From Sulfoacidibacillus ferrooxidans (lineage in GTDB: Bacteria > Bacillota > Bacilli > Alicyclobacillales > SLC66), in NCBI RefSeq assembly GCF_022606465.1, contig NZ_JALBUF010000003.1, forward strand, positions 124,001-188,000: a stretch of 64,000 nucleotides of DNA. The letters are read 5' to 3'. The translations under genes and the position numbers were made by a program. The notes beneath the pieces were generated by a model, which saw nothing but the letters and a program-made list of their open reading frames with translations, was not told the origin of the DNA and searched no databases. Below, piece after piece: positions 55,250 through 64,000 of this stretch; the first letter of the stretch is position 1; each line of letters opens with the position of its first letter.

Positions 55250-56044
55250 TTAACGCAATCCTATTAGCTTACGCATGCGTTTAAAAAACCCATCATCTTC
55301 TTGTAAGTTTAAAAGTGGAACTGAGTCCCCAAGTATTCTTCGCGCTATATTGCGATAAGCTAAAGATGCTTTGCAATCAGGATTTATAACTATGGGCTCT
55401 CCTTGATTAGCTCCTTTAATCACACGCTCATCATCAGGAACAATACCAAGCAAATCAATGGATAGGATTCCAATAATATCATCAATATCCAACATATCGC
55501 CGTTTTTAACCATATGTGGGCGAATACGATTAATAATGAGTTTTGCAGGTGGTAGTTTTTCCGCTTCTAGTAATCCGATGACACGATCTGCATCACGAAC
55601 CGCAGCCTGTTCAGGGGTTGTTACCACAATCGCTTGATCAGCACCTGTAATTGCCACGCGAAATCCATGTTCTATCCCTGCTGGACAGTCAATCACAATA
55701 TAATCAAATTGAGATTTAAGTTTGCGAATAATCATCTGCATACTATCAATACTTAGTGCGAGTTTATCTTTTGTTTGAGCAGCAGCCAGTAAAAATAAAT
55801 GTTCAAATCGTTTATCTTTAATCAGTGCCTGTTCTACCCGACAAGCTCCCGTTGCTACGTCTACAATGTCAAAAATAATGCGATTTTCAAGTCCCATCAC
55901 AACATCGAGATTGCGTAGTCCAATATCTGTATCTACTAAGCACACTTTTTTACCCAATAGTGCCAGCGCAGTACCAATATTGGCGGAGGAAGTCGTCTTT
56001 CCGACACCACCCTTGCCGGAAGTGACTACAATCGCTTCTCCCAT
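55250..56044 (-). CDS. minD: Septum-site determining ATPase MinD
   Basis: A 264-residue ParA-type ATPase. Deviant Walker A KGGVGKTT (residues 11-18), DTDIGLRNLD, and a C-terminal amphipathic membrane-targeting helix (FFKRMRKLIGLR). It acts with MinC to block polar division. It follows minC by 12 bases. Confidence 0.97.
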   Translation of the reverse strand: MGEAIVVTSGKGGVGKTTSSANIGTALALLGKKVCLVDTDIGLRNLDVVMGLENRIIFDIVDVATGACRVEQALIKDKRFEHLFLLAAAQTKDKLALSIDSMQMIIRKLKSQFDYIVIDCPAGIEHGFRVAITGADQAIVVTTPEQAAVRDADRVIGLLEAEKLPPAKLIINRIRPHMVKNGDMLDIDDIIGILSIDLLGIVPDDERVIKGANQGEPIVINPDCKASLAYRNIARRILGDSVPLLNLQEDDGFFKRMRKLIGLR

Positions 56045-56056
56045 GCCATTGCCCCC

Positions 56057-56746
56057 TTATATCACAGCGCGTGATCCATGCCTGCGCTGACGATGATACG
56101 TAAAGACCGCCATTTTTTCTACCGCCATTTGCTCTCCATCTAAGTATGCAAACTCCATCTCAGCAGGTCGGTCATACGTCTCTGGCGATCTGCGAACAAC
56201 CTCTGCAATTCGCACTTGTAGAGGTTCAAAATAGGCAGCCGCCACAACAGCTTGTACATCTCCCTGTGCACCGGCATGTGCAGAGCCTCGCAAATGACCC
56301 ATGATGAATATATCACCTGTAGCAACAATTTGCGCACCTGGATTAACATCTCCAATGATAATCACATCACCGTCATGTTCTATTAACTGACCTGAACGCA
56401 AAGTCCCCTTAAAGACATAGGACACCTTTTCAGTCATTTCTCGAGTAGGTGGGGGACCCTCAAACCCATCCAACACTAAATTTTCATGCGTAGCAAACAC
56501 AGCACGCAATAGATCTTTTTGTTCTTGAGAAAGTTCCCGTGTACCACAATCAATATACACATTGACAACCGCACCAGAAAGCAAATGCTGATGAGTACCT
56601 GTAAGCTTTTGTTTTAATTCTTCTAAAACATCCGCATAAACCGCATCGTCGGCAAGTACAAACAGCAAACCACTACGAATTCCTTTGATTGTCACAAGTT
56701 GTTCACGCGATGCAACGAAAGGAACTGACTTCGCCGACTCTGTCAT
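56057..56746 (-). CDS. minC: Septum-site determining protein MinC
   Basis: A 229-residue FtsZ inhibitor. N-terminal domain (about 1-100) followed by the right-handed beta-helix domain with [25 protein letters not shown] and [14 protein letters not shown]. Pairs with the adjacent minD. Confidence 0.95.
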   Translation of the reverse strand: MTESAKSVPFVASREQLVTIKGIRSGLLFVLADDAVYADVLEELKQKLTGTHQHLLSGAVVNVYIDCGTRELSQEQKDLLRAVFATHENLVLDGFEGPPPTREMTEKVSYVFKGTLRSGQLIEHDGDVIIIGDVNPGAQIVATGDIFIMGHLRGSAHAGAQGDVQAVVAAAYFEPLQVRIAEVVRRSPETYDRPAEMEFAYLDGEQMAVEKMAVFTYHRQRRHGSRAVI

Positions 56747-56785
56747 GACCGGCCTCCTATTGCTAAAGGTTCCAAAAAGTTAATT

Positions 56786-58648
56786 TCAACGTAAGGGTAT
56801 CATTTTCCTGCCCGATTGAGCAAAGAAATCATCAAACATCTTACGAGCTATGGGTCCAGATGAGTCAGAACCGTGCCCACCACCCGGAATGACTACTGCT
56901 ATTGCTATTTTTGGATGTTGAAAAGGTGCATAACCAATAAAAACGGAGTTATCAAAACCCACAACTCCTGTTTCTGCAGTTCCCGTTTTACCTGCAGCAA
57001 GATATGTCGCTGCGTTTTTCCCGTGAAAAGTATGATACGCCGTGCCAATTTTATCATTACAAGTAAGATACATACCCCATTGCACCTCAGCCATATCAGA
57101 TGGCCGAACACCTAATTGAAACACATCTAAACTGCGTTTACTTTGTGGGTGAATGTTTTTTCCATCTACAGATTGCACTACATAAGGTGCGTTTTTCACA
57201 CCATTATTAGCAAGCGTTGATGCATATACAGCAAGTTCAAGTGGAGTAAACACCTCATTTTGCCCTATAGCAGTATAAGGCAAATCAGTAACCTGGCCAG
57301 CTCTATCGTTTACATAACCTAATTCTTCATCTGGAAGATCGATTCCAGTACTCGTTCCCAAACCAAATGCATGTTGTAATGCCTCCAGTTTATGTAACGT
57401 CTGCAAACGAGTCCGATGTAACCATAAGGGAATGTCATGATCAGAAGTCGGTGGCCAGTGTCCATAATCAAGACTTGTCTGATAAAAATACACATCACAA
57501 GACTCCGCTAGTGCAGTTGCAAGTGATACCTTTCCATGGTGCGTCCAACATCTTATCACTTTGCCATGCGTTTCAGGAATTTTTAATCCGCCATCACAAT
57601 CAATCAAACGCTGTGGAGTGATCGCATGTTGAGTTAGAGCAAATAATGCTGTCAGTGGCTTCATTGTAGATCCAGGTGCAATAGCCGCTTGTGTAGCCCA
57701 ATTGCGTTCAGCAGGAGCAAATTGTTTGGTATAGACCTGATAAGAAATACCATTTACAAACCAACTCGGGTTATAGGTTGGAGCGCTTGCAAGTGCAAGA
57801 ATGGCACCCGTACTTGGATCAATGGCTACTGCCATCGCATGTGTTACATCCTTATGCCCATGTATTTGTAAATAGTGCACTTGTGAAGCCAAAATCCGTT
57901 GCACATCTGCTTGATAAGCTGAGTCAATCGTTAGTGTAAGATTCGAACCGCGCACCGGCATCCGCGACTCAGGTAGCGTACGTACTGGCACGCCTTCGCT
58001 ATTCACTTCAACGCAAATTTTCCCTGGCTGTCCGCGCAATCTTTTATCATAACTTAACTCTATTCCGCTCCACCCAACTTTAGCTGATGGAGGAAACCCA
58101 TCATGTTGCACGTACTGATTCTGCTTATTCCCCGGAATTGAATTAATGTATCCTATAATGTGACAAGCCAAATCTGCTTGTGGGTACTCTCTTATAGAAT
58201 CCGGTATCAGCCTTATCCCAGGTAACTCAGATAAATGTTCCACGACAAACGCAACAGCCCTACTTGAAATATGCGTGGCAAGTAATGTATGGACACTTCC
58301 TGAATCATATCCTACCATTCGCGATATGAGTGCCTGTACTGGCACACCTATCATAGGAGCAAGCTTTGTAGCGACAGGTAGTACATCGCGACCGCTACGA
58401 GCATAGATCAGGCTAAATGCAGGTTTATCATATACGAGCACACGATGCTGACTATCATACACCGTTCCACGCGGCGCAGGTGTAGGAAATGTGTCTACAC
58501 GATTTCGTGTAGACAATGCTACATACTGATCGTGACCAGTCAATTCCATGCTGCCAAGTTTCAAAAGCAAAATGGCAAGACTACATGCCGTGCCTAACTG
58601 AAGTAAACCAAACCTCTTGGCACGTTTAAACAGCTTTTCATCATCCAT
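56786..58648 (-). CDS. Class B penicillin-binding protein (PBP2/MrdA type)
   Basis: A 620-residue peptidoglycan transpeptidase. One N-terminal transmembrane helix (about 15-33), a dimerisation region, and a catalytic domain with SxxK (GSTMK), SxD (AESCDVYF) and KTG (AGKTGTAE). The place behind mreBCD suggests elongation-specific PBP2; SpoVD-like alternatives lack this context. AGAGGA precedes the ATG. Bacillus lacks a PBP at this point, so the insertion is a difference. Confidence 0.92.
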   Translation of the reverse strand: MDDEKLFKRAKRFGLLQLGTACSLAILLLKLGSMELTGHDQYVALSTRNRVDTFPTPAPRGTVYDSQHRVLVYDKPAFSLIYARSGRDVLPVATKLAPMIGVPVQALISRMVGYDSGSVHTLLATHISSRAVAFVVEHLSELPGIRLIPDSIREYPQADLACHIIGYINSIPGNKQNQYVQHDGFPPSAKVGWSGIELSYDKRLRGQPGKICVEVNSEGVPVRTLPESRMPVRGSNLTLTIDSAYQADVQRILASQVHYLQIHGHKDVTHAMAVAIDPSTGAILALASAPTYNPSWFVNGISYQVYTKQFAPAERNWATQAAIAPGSTMKPLTALFALTQHAITPQRLIDCDGGLKIPETHGKVIRCWTHHGKVSLATALAESCDVYFYQTSLDYGHWPPTSDHDIPLWLHRTRLQTLHKLEALQHAFGLGTSTGIDLPDEELGYVNDRAGQVTDLPYTAIGQNEVFTPLELAVYASTLANNGVKNAPYVVQSVDGKNIHPQSKRSLDVFQLGVRPSDMAEVQWGMYLTCNDKIGTAYHTFHGKNAATYLAAGKTGTAETGVVGFDNSVFIGYAPFQHPKIAIAVVIPGGGHGSDSSGPIARKMFDDFFAQSGRKMIPLR

Positions 58649-58732
58649 ATGCGTTCCTCTATGCTAGATTGCCCGAATCCTCACCCAGATTCATCACATT
58701 GCGCAAACTAAGATAAAGACATAATAGAGAAA

Positions 58733-59248
58733 TCACACACTAGCAGAGTCAGACTGATACTTCGCTCTCGGTTTCACAAGAAATGCACGCCGATACAAGC
58801 GATACAACAGAACAGTTATGACCATGGTCATGAGAGCAGAACGCGAAGAATCACGTAAAATCAAGTGAAGACTTATGGGCGCCGCATCAAACAAACGACT
58901 GACGCCATAGATAATCCACGCAGACAATTCAGCACTCACACCACTTAAAAGCACAGCTAATAACATACTTTCTCTCATCACAAGACTTCGGAAATAGCCA
59001 CTTAAATATCCTACTAACGCATAAGCAAATGCTGTTTGTCCAAGAAATGGTCCAAAACTTAAATCTTGAATCAACCCAATGAGAATGCCAAATGCCATTC
59101 CCATGCGTGATCCACGTAATATCCCAACCATAACAACCCCAAATACAACCAGATTAGGCGCAAATGAAGAGATCCCCGGAACGCGAAATACGGTTGATTC
59201 TAGAATCAAACTCACAAATAGCGTGAGAAAAAATAAAAAGCTCTTCAC
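58733..59248 (-). CDS. mreD: Rod shape-determining protein MreD
   Basis: A 171-residue membrane protein with five to six helices and the family pattern FAPNLVVFGVVMVGILRG and GLIQDLSFGPFLGQTAFAY. GTGA overlap with mreC. Confidence 0.93.
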   Translation of the reverse strand: MKSFLFFLTLFVSLILESTVFRVPGISSFAPNLVVFGVVMVGILRGSRMGMAFGILIGLIQDLSFGPFLGQTAFAYALVGYLSGYFRSLVMRESMLLAVLLSGVSAELSAWIIYGVSRLFDAAPISLHLILRDSSRSALMTMVITVLLYRLYRRAFLVKPRAKYQSDSASV

Positions 59249-60105
59249 TGCAACACCTGCCCTGGTTGCGGCGCAATCACAAATACGTAATCGAGCGCAT
59301 TCAAATTAGCTGCTGGTTTTACTACTGCAGAACGTGTAATGCCTGTACCGTCAGATTCAAATTGAGTAATATTACCAATCACAATGCCCTTAGGGTATAT
59401 ATCGCTAAGACCAGAAGTCACTACTTGATTTCCAACCTTAAGACCACTTGCGAGTTGTGAAATAAACTGCATCGTTAAAAAACCGACATGTGCTCTTGAA
59501 CCCTGAATGACACCATAAGCAGGAGATCCAGGGATAACAATTGCCGCAGATACTCCATCAGAAGTTGTACTCGATGTTATCAGTTCCACCGTACTACTAT
59601 ACTCTGCCACAGCTACAACTCGACCAATAAGTTGGCCGCTTTGATTGATCACTGGATAGTTGCGTGAAACACCTGCTTTTTCCCCTACCGAGATGGTCAA
59701 TTCATCATTCCAAGAAATCGGACTACGTGCAGTAACATCCCCTGCAATCAATTGAAATTGTGGAGACTTCCCTTTATATTGAAGCATTTGCTTTAAAATT
59801 TGGTTTTGTTGTTTCTCAAGATACACTTCAGTTCGCAATCCCTGATCCTGATTAACAAGAGTTTGTAACTGTGCATTTTCCTCATAAAGTGCCTGCAAAT
59901 CACGAAGATGGCTAAAAAAGGTGTCCACTTGAAATACAGGTTCATACACCCACCCGCTCACAACTGACTCGGTATCATGAATCCACTTTTCTGGTAAAGC
60001 AAGTTGTGTACTCCTAGAACGCAACGAGACACCTGCAACGACGACAAGCAAGATGATTAGCGCTAACAAACCAAATAAGCGCCCACCCGAAAAAAACTTT
60101 CCCAC
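59245..60105 (-). CDS. mreC: Rod shape-determining protein MreC
   Basis: A 286-residue bitopic protein. N-terminal transmembrane helix (about 10-28), coiled coil (about 65-115), then two beta domains (VIPGSPAYGVIQG; VVTSGLSDIYPKGI). The GTG start is preceded by GAGGCGG. Links MreB filaments to wall synthases. Confidence 0.95.
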   Translation of the reverse strand: MGKFFSGGRLFGLLALIILLVVVAGVSLRSRSTQLALPEKWIHDTESVVSGWVYEPVFQVDTFFSHLRDLQALYEENAQLQTLVNQDQGLRTEVYLEKQQNQILKQMLQYKGKSPQFQLIAGDVTARSPISWNDELTISVGEKAGVSRNYPVINQSGQLIGRVVAVAEYSSTVELITSSTTSDGVSAAIVIPGSPAYGVIQGSRAHVGFLTMQFISQLASGLKVGNQVVTSGLSDIYPKGIVIGNITQFESDGTGITRSAVVKPAANLNALDYVFVIAPQPGQVLQ

Positions 60106-60132
60106 AACCGCCTCTCCCCTCGCCTCTTGTAC

Positions 60133-61185
<1,053 letters not shown>

Positions 61186-61193
61186 TCATATAT

Positions 61194-61922
61194 TCAGCCA
61201 AGCAATGAATGAGAGTCGCTAAAATGACCTCTTTCTCGCAAGCTTATATACCTTTTATCACCAATCACAATGTGATCTAGCACTTCTACACCAAGTATAG
61301 TTCCCGCTGCTACGAGTCTCTTTGTAACATCAATATCCTCTTGACTTGGCGTAGGATCACCACTTGGATGATTATGCGCACATATAATAGCTGCGGCACT
61401 ACGTTTAACAGCTGTCTTGAAGATTTCTCTAGGATGCACGATCGATGCGTTTAACGACCCAATCGAAACTACCTCTTCCCCTAAAATTTGATGTTTTGTA
61501 TCTAAATGGATGGTAACAAAATGTTCTTTACGAAGAAATCGCAACTTTTCCATCAGATATCCTGCCGCATCTTGAGGTGACGTAATTTTTTGTGCAGGAG
61601 CACCCACAGAGATATGCAGTCGCCGACCTAGTTCGATAGCTGCCAAAATAGTCACCGCTTTTGCTACACCCACACCAGATACCTGCCTCAATTCGCTCAC
61701 TTGGACATCCAGCAGTTCACGCAACCCACCAACGTGGCTAAGTACGCGCTCTCCCACAGCAATCGCCGATTCCCCACGCGTGCCCGTGCCAAGGACTAAA
61801 GCGAGTAACTCTGATGTTGACAGCGTCTCAGCCCCAGCCTGCAGTAAACGCTCACGCGGTCTTTCTTCGATTGGCAATTCAGCCATAAGTGTACCACGTT
61901 CCGGCCGCTGGCGCTCTACCAA
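61194..61922 (-). CDS. radC: RadC-family JAMM protein
   Basis: A 242-residue protein. Helix-hairpin-helix region (about 60-100, LRQVSGVGVAKAVTI) plus a JAB domain with HNHPSGDPTPSQEDID. Its part in DNA repair is unproven. TTG at 61922 has GAGGATG upstream; an internal ATG at 61886 begins at the family's usual N-terminus and is also possible. Confidence 0.93.
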   Translation of the reverse strand: MVERQRPERGTLMAELPIEERPRERLLQAGAETLSTSELLALVLGTGTRGESAIAVGERVLSHVGGLRELLDVQVSELRQVSGVGVAKAVTILAAIELGRRLHISVGAPAQKITSPQDAAGYLMEKLRFLRKEHFVTIHLDTKHQILGEEVVSIGSLNASIVHPREIFKTAVKRSAAAIICAHNHPSGDPTPSQEDIDVTKRLVAAGTILGVEVLDHIVIGDKRYISLRERGHFSDSHSLLG

Positions 61923-61966
61923 TTGTAATCATCCTCGCAATCCGCATCAAGATGCTCTTCAAATAA

Positions 61967-62542
61967 TTAAAATATATACCCACTTGCAACTAGTAACCGT
62001 GATGTTAACTCTAAAGGTAGACCGACTACTGCATAATAGTCACCTTCAATCCATTCAATCCATCTTGCTCCCTTACCCTGAATAGCATATGCCCCAGCCT
62101 TATCAAGCGGCTCCCTAGATGCTATATACTGAAGCATGTCAGACTCTGTGAGAGAAGACATCTTCACCTTTACTTTGCGGAACCCGGACTGTACTTCAAA
62201 CGTCCTAGAATTTAGTACTGCTACACCTGAGAACACTTCGTGTTCACGCCCTTGTAAAGCATGTAACATGTCCAATGCAGCCGCATCATCTTTAGGTTTT
62301 CCATACACTTGCTGATCACAGACAACAACTGTATCAGCACCAATCACCCATGCGTGTGGGACTTGCTCTGCTACTGCACGTGCTTTTTCAACTGCCAGAC
62401 GAACCACATTCGATGACACTGATGTGTCTTTGTTAAATGTTTCGTCAATCGGAATACTATACACACGATGTAAAACACCCAACAACTGTAAAAGCTCTGT
62501 GCGTCTTGGTGAACTTGACGCGAGCACGACTTCTGTTAACAT
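61967..62542 (-). CDS. maf: Maf nucleotide pyrophosphatase
   Basis: A 191-residue enzyme of the Maf/HAM1-like fold, with VVLASSSPRRTELL at its start, IGADTVVV and KAGAYAIQGKGA. It hydrolyses modified or canonical dTTP/UTP. AGGTGA is best spaced for the ATG at 62542; another ATG lies two codons upstream. Confidence 0.94.
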   Translation of the reverse strand: MLTEVVLASSSPRRTELLQLLGVLHRVYSIPIDETFNKDTSVSSNVVRLAVEKARAVAEQVPHAWVIGADTVVVCDQQVYGKPKDDAAALDMLHALQGREHEVFSGVAVLNSRTFEVQSGFRKVKVKMSSLTESDMLQYIASREPLDKAGAYAIQGKGARWIEWIEGDYYAVVGLPLELTSRLLVASGYIF

Positions 62543-62684
62543 AATCATTCACCTTTTCTCACACGCAGATCTAATTGGTAAGATGCCCCACGAGATACTT
62601 GTTTATATGTTTATTTTTAAAAAATCGAATGACCCGTAATACTGTCTAATGACTTACCTTACTTTTTATTAAGTATATCATCTG

Positions 62685-62714
62685 CATATAAGCTGCCCAC
62701 TCCAGATTCGTCAA
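62685..62714 (-). promoter_or_regulatory. Candidate promoter of the maf-radC-mreBCD operon
   Basis: On the minus strand TTGACG (62709-62714) and TATATG (62685-62690) are 18 bases apart in the gap between the SPOR-like gene and maf. The -35 is strong, the -10 moderate. Confidence 0.45.
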
Positions 62715-62746
62715 AAAGTTTTCAATTGGCTCTATGGAAACATGTA

Positions 62747-63847
62747 TTACGTAATTTTCTGCGCAGCTAACAAAGCTTTAACTAAGAGAACCTTCCCAAT
62801 ATCACTATTTGGATTCAAGATATCATTGACATGATCTACAGCCATGCTCACAGCAGAATGATAAGCTAGAATATTTGTACCCATTCCGCCTAATTGTGCA
62901 ATCGATGAATGAAGACTACTAGCTAAGTTTGAACTTTGAGTGATCCAAGAATTTAAATCTTTCACTTGATACTGCGAATTCTCTGCGATTAACGCTTGTA
63001 AAATATCGGTATCTAAAACAACCAAAGTTTCTATTTGCGACAATACTTGCACACCAATCGCAGAGTGAGTACTAGAGGGAAGTGAATACATTTGTTCACT
63101 GATAGTATACGGCTGAACATAAAAAGGAACTTCAGCACGAGTTAACCAAGCATTAAATGACACATCACCAGATTTTCGTAATACTGGACCTAATAATAAG
63201 TGATAGGGTGCAGTCTCAGATATACATGCATCCACTCCACTATTAGAGACATCATGCAATGCAGATTGCGCCTCACCGAGCGTAGAAAATACCCCATCCT
63301 CGTACATCAGTGTCGTTATTGCAGGAACAATAATTGCGTGTTGTGAAAGGGCAGTTTCAACAATTTTTGCATTCCCCATTTGAACTTGTAAACCATTTGT
63401 CTGCATAACATTCGTTTTGGATGTCCCTTCAAGAGATAAATGATTTTCACTTGGTACAAGAAACAAAAAAAAGTGTAATACAGTAATCAATACTGCCCCA
63501 AGAGTTACACCCACTGACAATGCTGCAAATGCAATTTCCCGTAAAGATAATCTTTGTTTTTGAATGGATACCCGCCGTCGATAGTACCATTTTCTTTTTG
63601 CATGAAATCTATTTCCGGTGTTGATAGGCCATGACAAGTCACTTGCGCTAGCCAATTCGCGCGCATGATGTATCGTATCTCTTACATGTTTATCTACGGT
63701 AGGGGCCTGTGTCAATTCAGATTGCACGTTCACTAGTTTAGACGAATCTGCAGCGGAATTCTTCTTGTCTAAAGCATCTACCCGTTCTCTCATCTCTCCT
63801 GTTGCGGGATCCCTCTCAAAGCTCCATTTGTACGTCAAACCTATCAC
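62747..63847 (-). CDS. SPOR-like membrane protein in the spoIIB position
   Basis: A 366-residue bitopic protein. A charged cytoplasmic N-terminus (1-105), one transmembrane helix (about 110-132), then a C-terminal SPOR-like pattern (LQVQMGNAK..., YHLLLGPVLRKSG...VPFYVQPY, about 152-250). B. subtilis spoIIB, a SPOR protein aiding engulfment, lies at this place before maf, which supports the same role here. Sequence similarity to SpoIIB is not obvious. The GTG start has AGGA 8 bases ahead; a TTG at 63838 is an alternative. Confidence 0.62.
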   Translation of the reverse strand: MIGLTYKWSFERDPATGEMRERVDALDKKNSAADSSKLVNVQSELTQAPTVDKHVRDTIHHARELASASDLSWPINTGNRFHAKRKWYYRRRVSIQKQRLSLREIAFAALSVGVTLGAVLITVLHFFLFLVPSENHLSLEGTSKTNVMQTNGLQVQMGNAKIVETALSQHAIIVPAITTLMYEDGVFSTLGEAQSALHDVSNSGVDACISETAPYHLLLGPVLRKSGDVSFNAWLTRAEVPFYVQPYTISEQMYSLPSSTHSAIGVQVLSQIETLVVLDTDILQALIAENSQYQVKDLNSWITQSSNLASSLHSSIAQLGGMGTNILAYHSAVSMAVDHVNDILNPNSDIGKVLLVKALLAAQKIT

Positions 63848-64000
63848 CCTACTTGTCCTATTTTTATCCTAGTAGGAAGATATGAATCAACGATCAAATC
63901 TATGAGCTCTACTTGAATGACGTATAGACTGTAATACTTTGTTCACGAGATTTCTTCTTCTTTGTTTATCTATTGTCTCATATGCTATATGGACAATCCC
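63848..64000. other. Noncoding A/T-rich region at window end
   Basis: No gene, hairpin or convincing promoter was seen in the last 153 bases upstream of the SPOR-like gene. Confidence 0.4.

Overview
The window (about 64 kb, moderately low GC) looks like chromosomal backbone DNA of an endospore-forming Firmicute. The gene order follows the Bacillus subtilis yqh/spoIIIA/spo0A, comG and mreB-minCD-spoIVF-obg neighbourhoods. A hopene/sporulenol-type cyclase, a TsaD-like paralogue next to nusB and the low-GC sequence make the Alicyclobacillaceae (Alicyclobacillus/Sulfoacidibacillus type) the best guess. That assignment is an inference from gene content; no rRNA is present to confirm it. No CRISPR array, tRNA, rRNA, insertion sequence or prophage was seen.

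Layout. 1-1.7 kb: the 3' part of a formate dehydrogenase alpha subunit and its DUF1641 partner. 1.8-8.6 kb: a more accessory stretch with thiol peroxidase, thiM, a squalene-hopene/sporulenol cyclase, an HPP membrane protein, a zinc-ribbon protein, a DMT-type exporter and a broken MFS transporter. 8.6-24 kb (minus strand): spo0A, spoIVB, recN, argR, nadK, a small membrane protein, tlyA, dxs, a DUF1657 gene, ispA, xseB, xseA, folD, a ferredoxin-NADP reductase, a TsaD-like gene and nusB. 24-27 kb: DUF2273/amaP/asp23 and accC/accB. 27-32.4 kb: the complete spoIIIAA-AH operon. 32.5-34.9 kb: a small divergent membrane protein, efp, an M24 peptidase and aroQ. 35-42 kb: gcvPB, gcvPA and gcvT behind a tandem glycine riboswitch, with the SNF2 helicase yqhH and yqhG divergent from it. 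42-45.5 kb: a DnaI-family helicase loader, asnB and aroK. 45.5-49.8 kb: comG competence pseudopilus genes. 50-53.3 kb: a JAMM peptidase, a Nudix hydrolase, obgE, rpmA, prp and rplU. 53.4-63.8 kb: spoIVFB, spoIVFA, minD, minC, a class B PBP, mreD, mreC, mreB, radC, maf and a SPOR-like gene in the spoIIB position.

How it fits together. Much of the window serves sporulation: Spo0A as master regulator, SpoIVB signalling to SpoIVFA/FB for sigma-K activation, the SpoIIIA channel, and a SpoIIB-like factor. Other blocks serve cell shape and division (MreBCD, PBP2, MinCD), isoprenoid synthesis (Dxs, IspA and the triterpene cyclase), fatty acid initiation (AccB/AccC), one-carbon and glycine metabolism (GcvT/PA/PB, FolD), and DNA uptake and repair (ComG, RecN, XseAB, RadC). 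Many genes overlap by ATGA/GTGA junctions, and GTG or TTG starts are frequent.

The main points for a second look are the doubly damaged MFS gene, the absence of spo0B from its usual place between rpmA and obgE, the spoIIIAG start whose best ribosome-binding site points to an out-of-frame ATG, an odd ComGE-like prepilin lacking the normal cleavage site, the asnB-dnaI pairing, and the JAMM-Nudix pair behind obgE. I did not find a convincing wholly new system.
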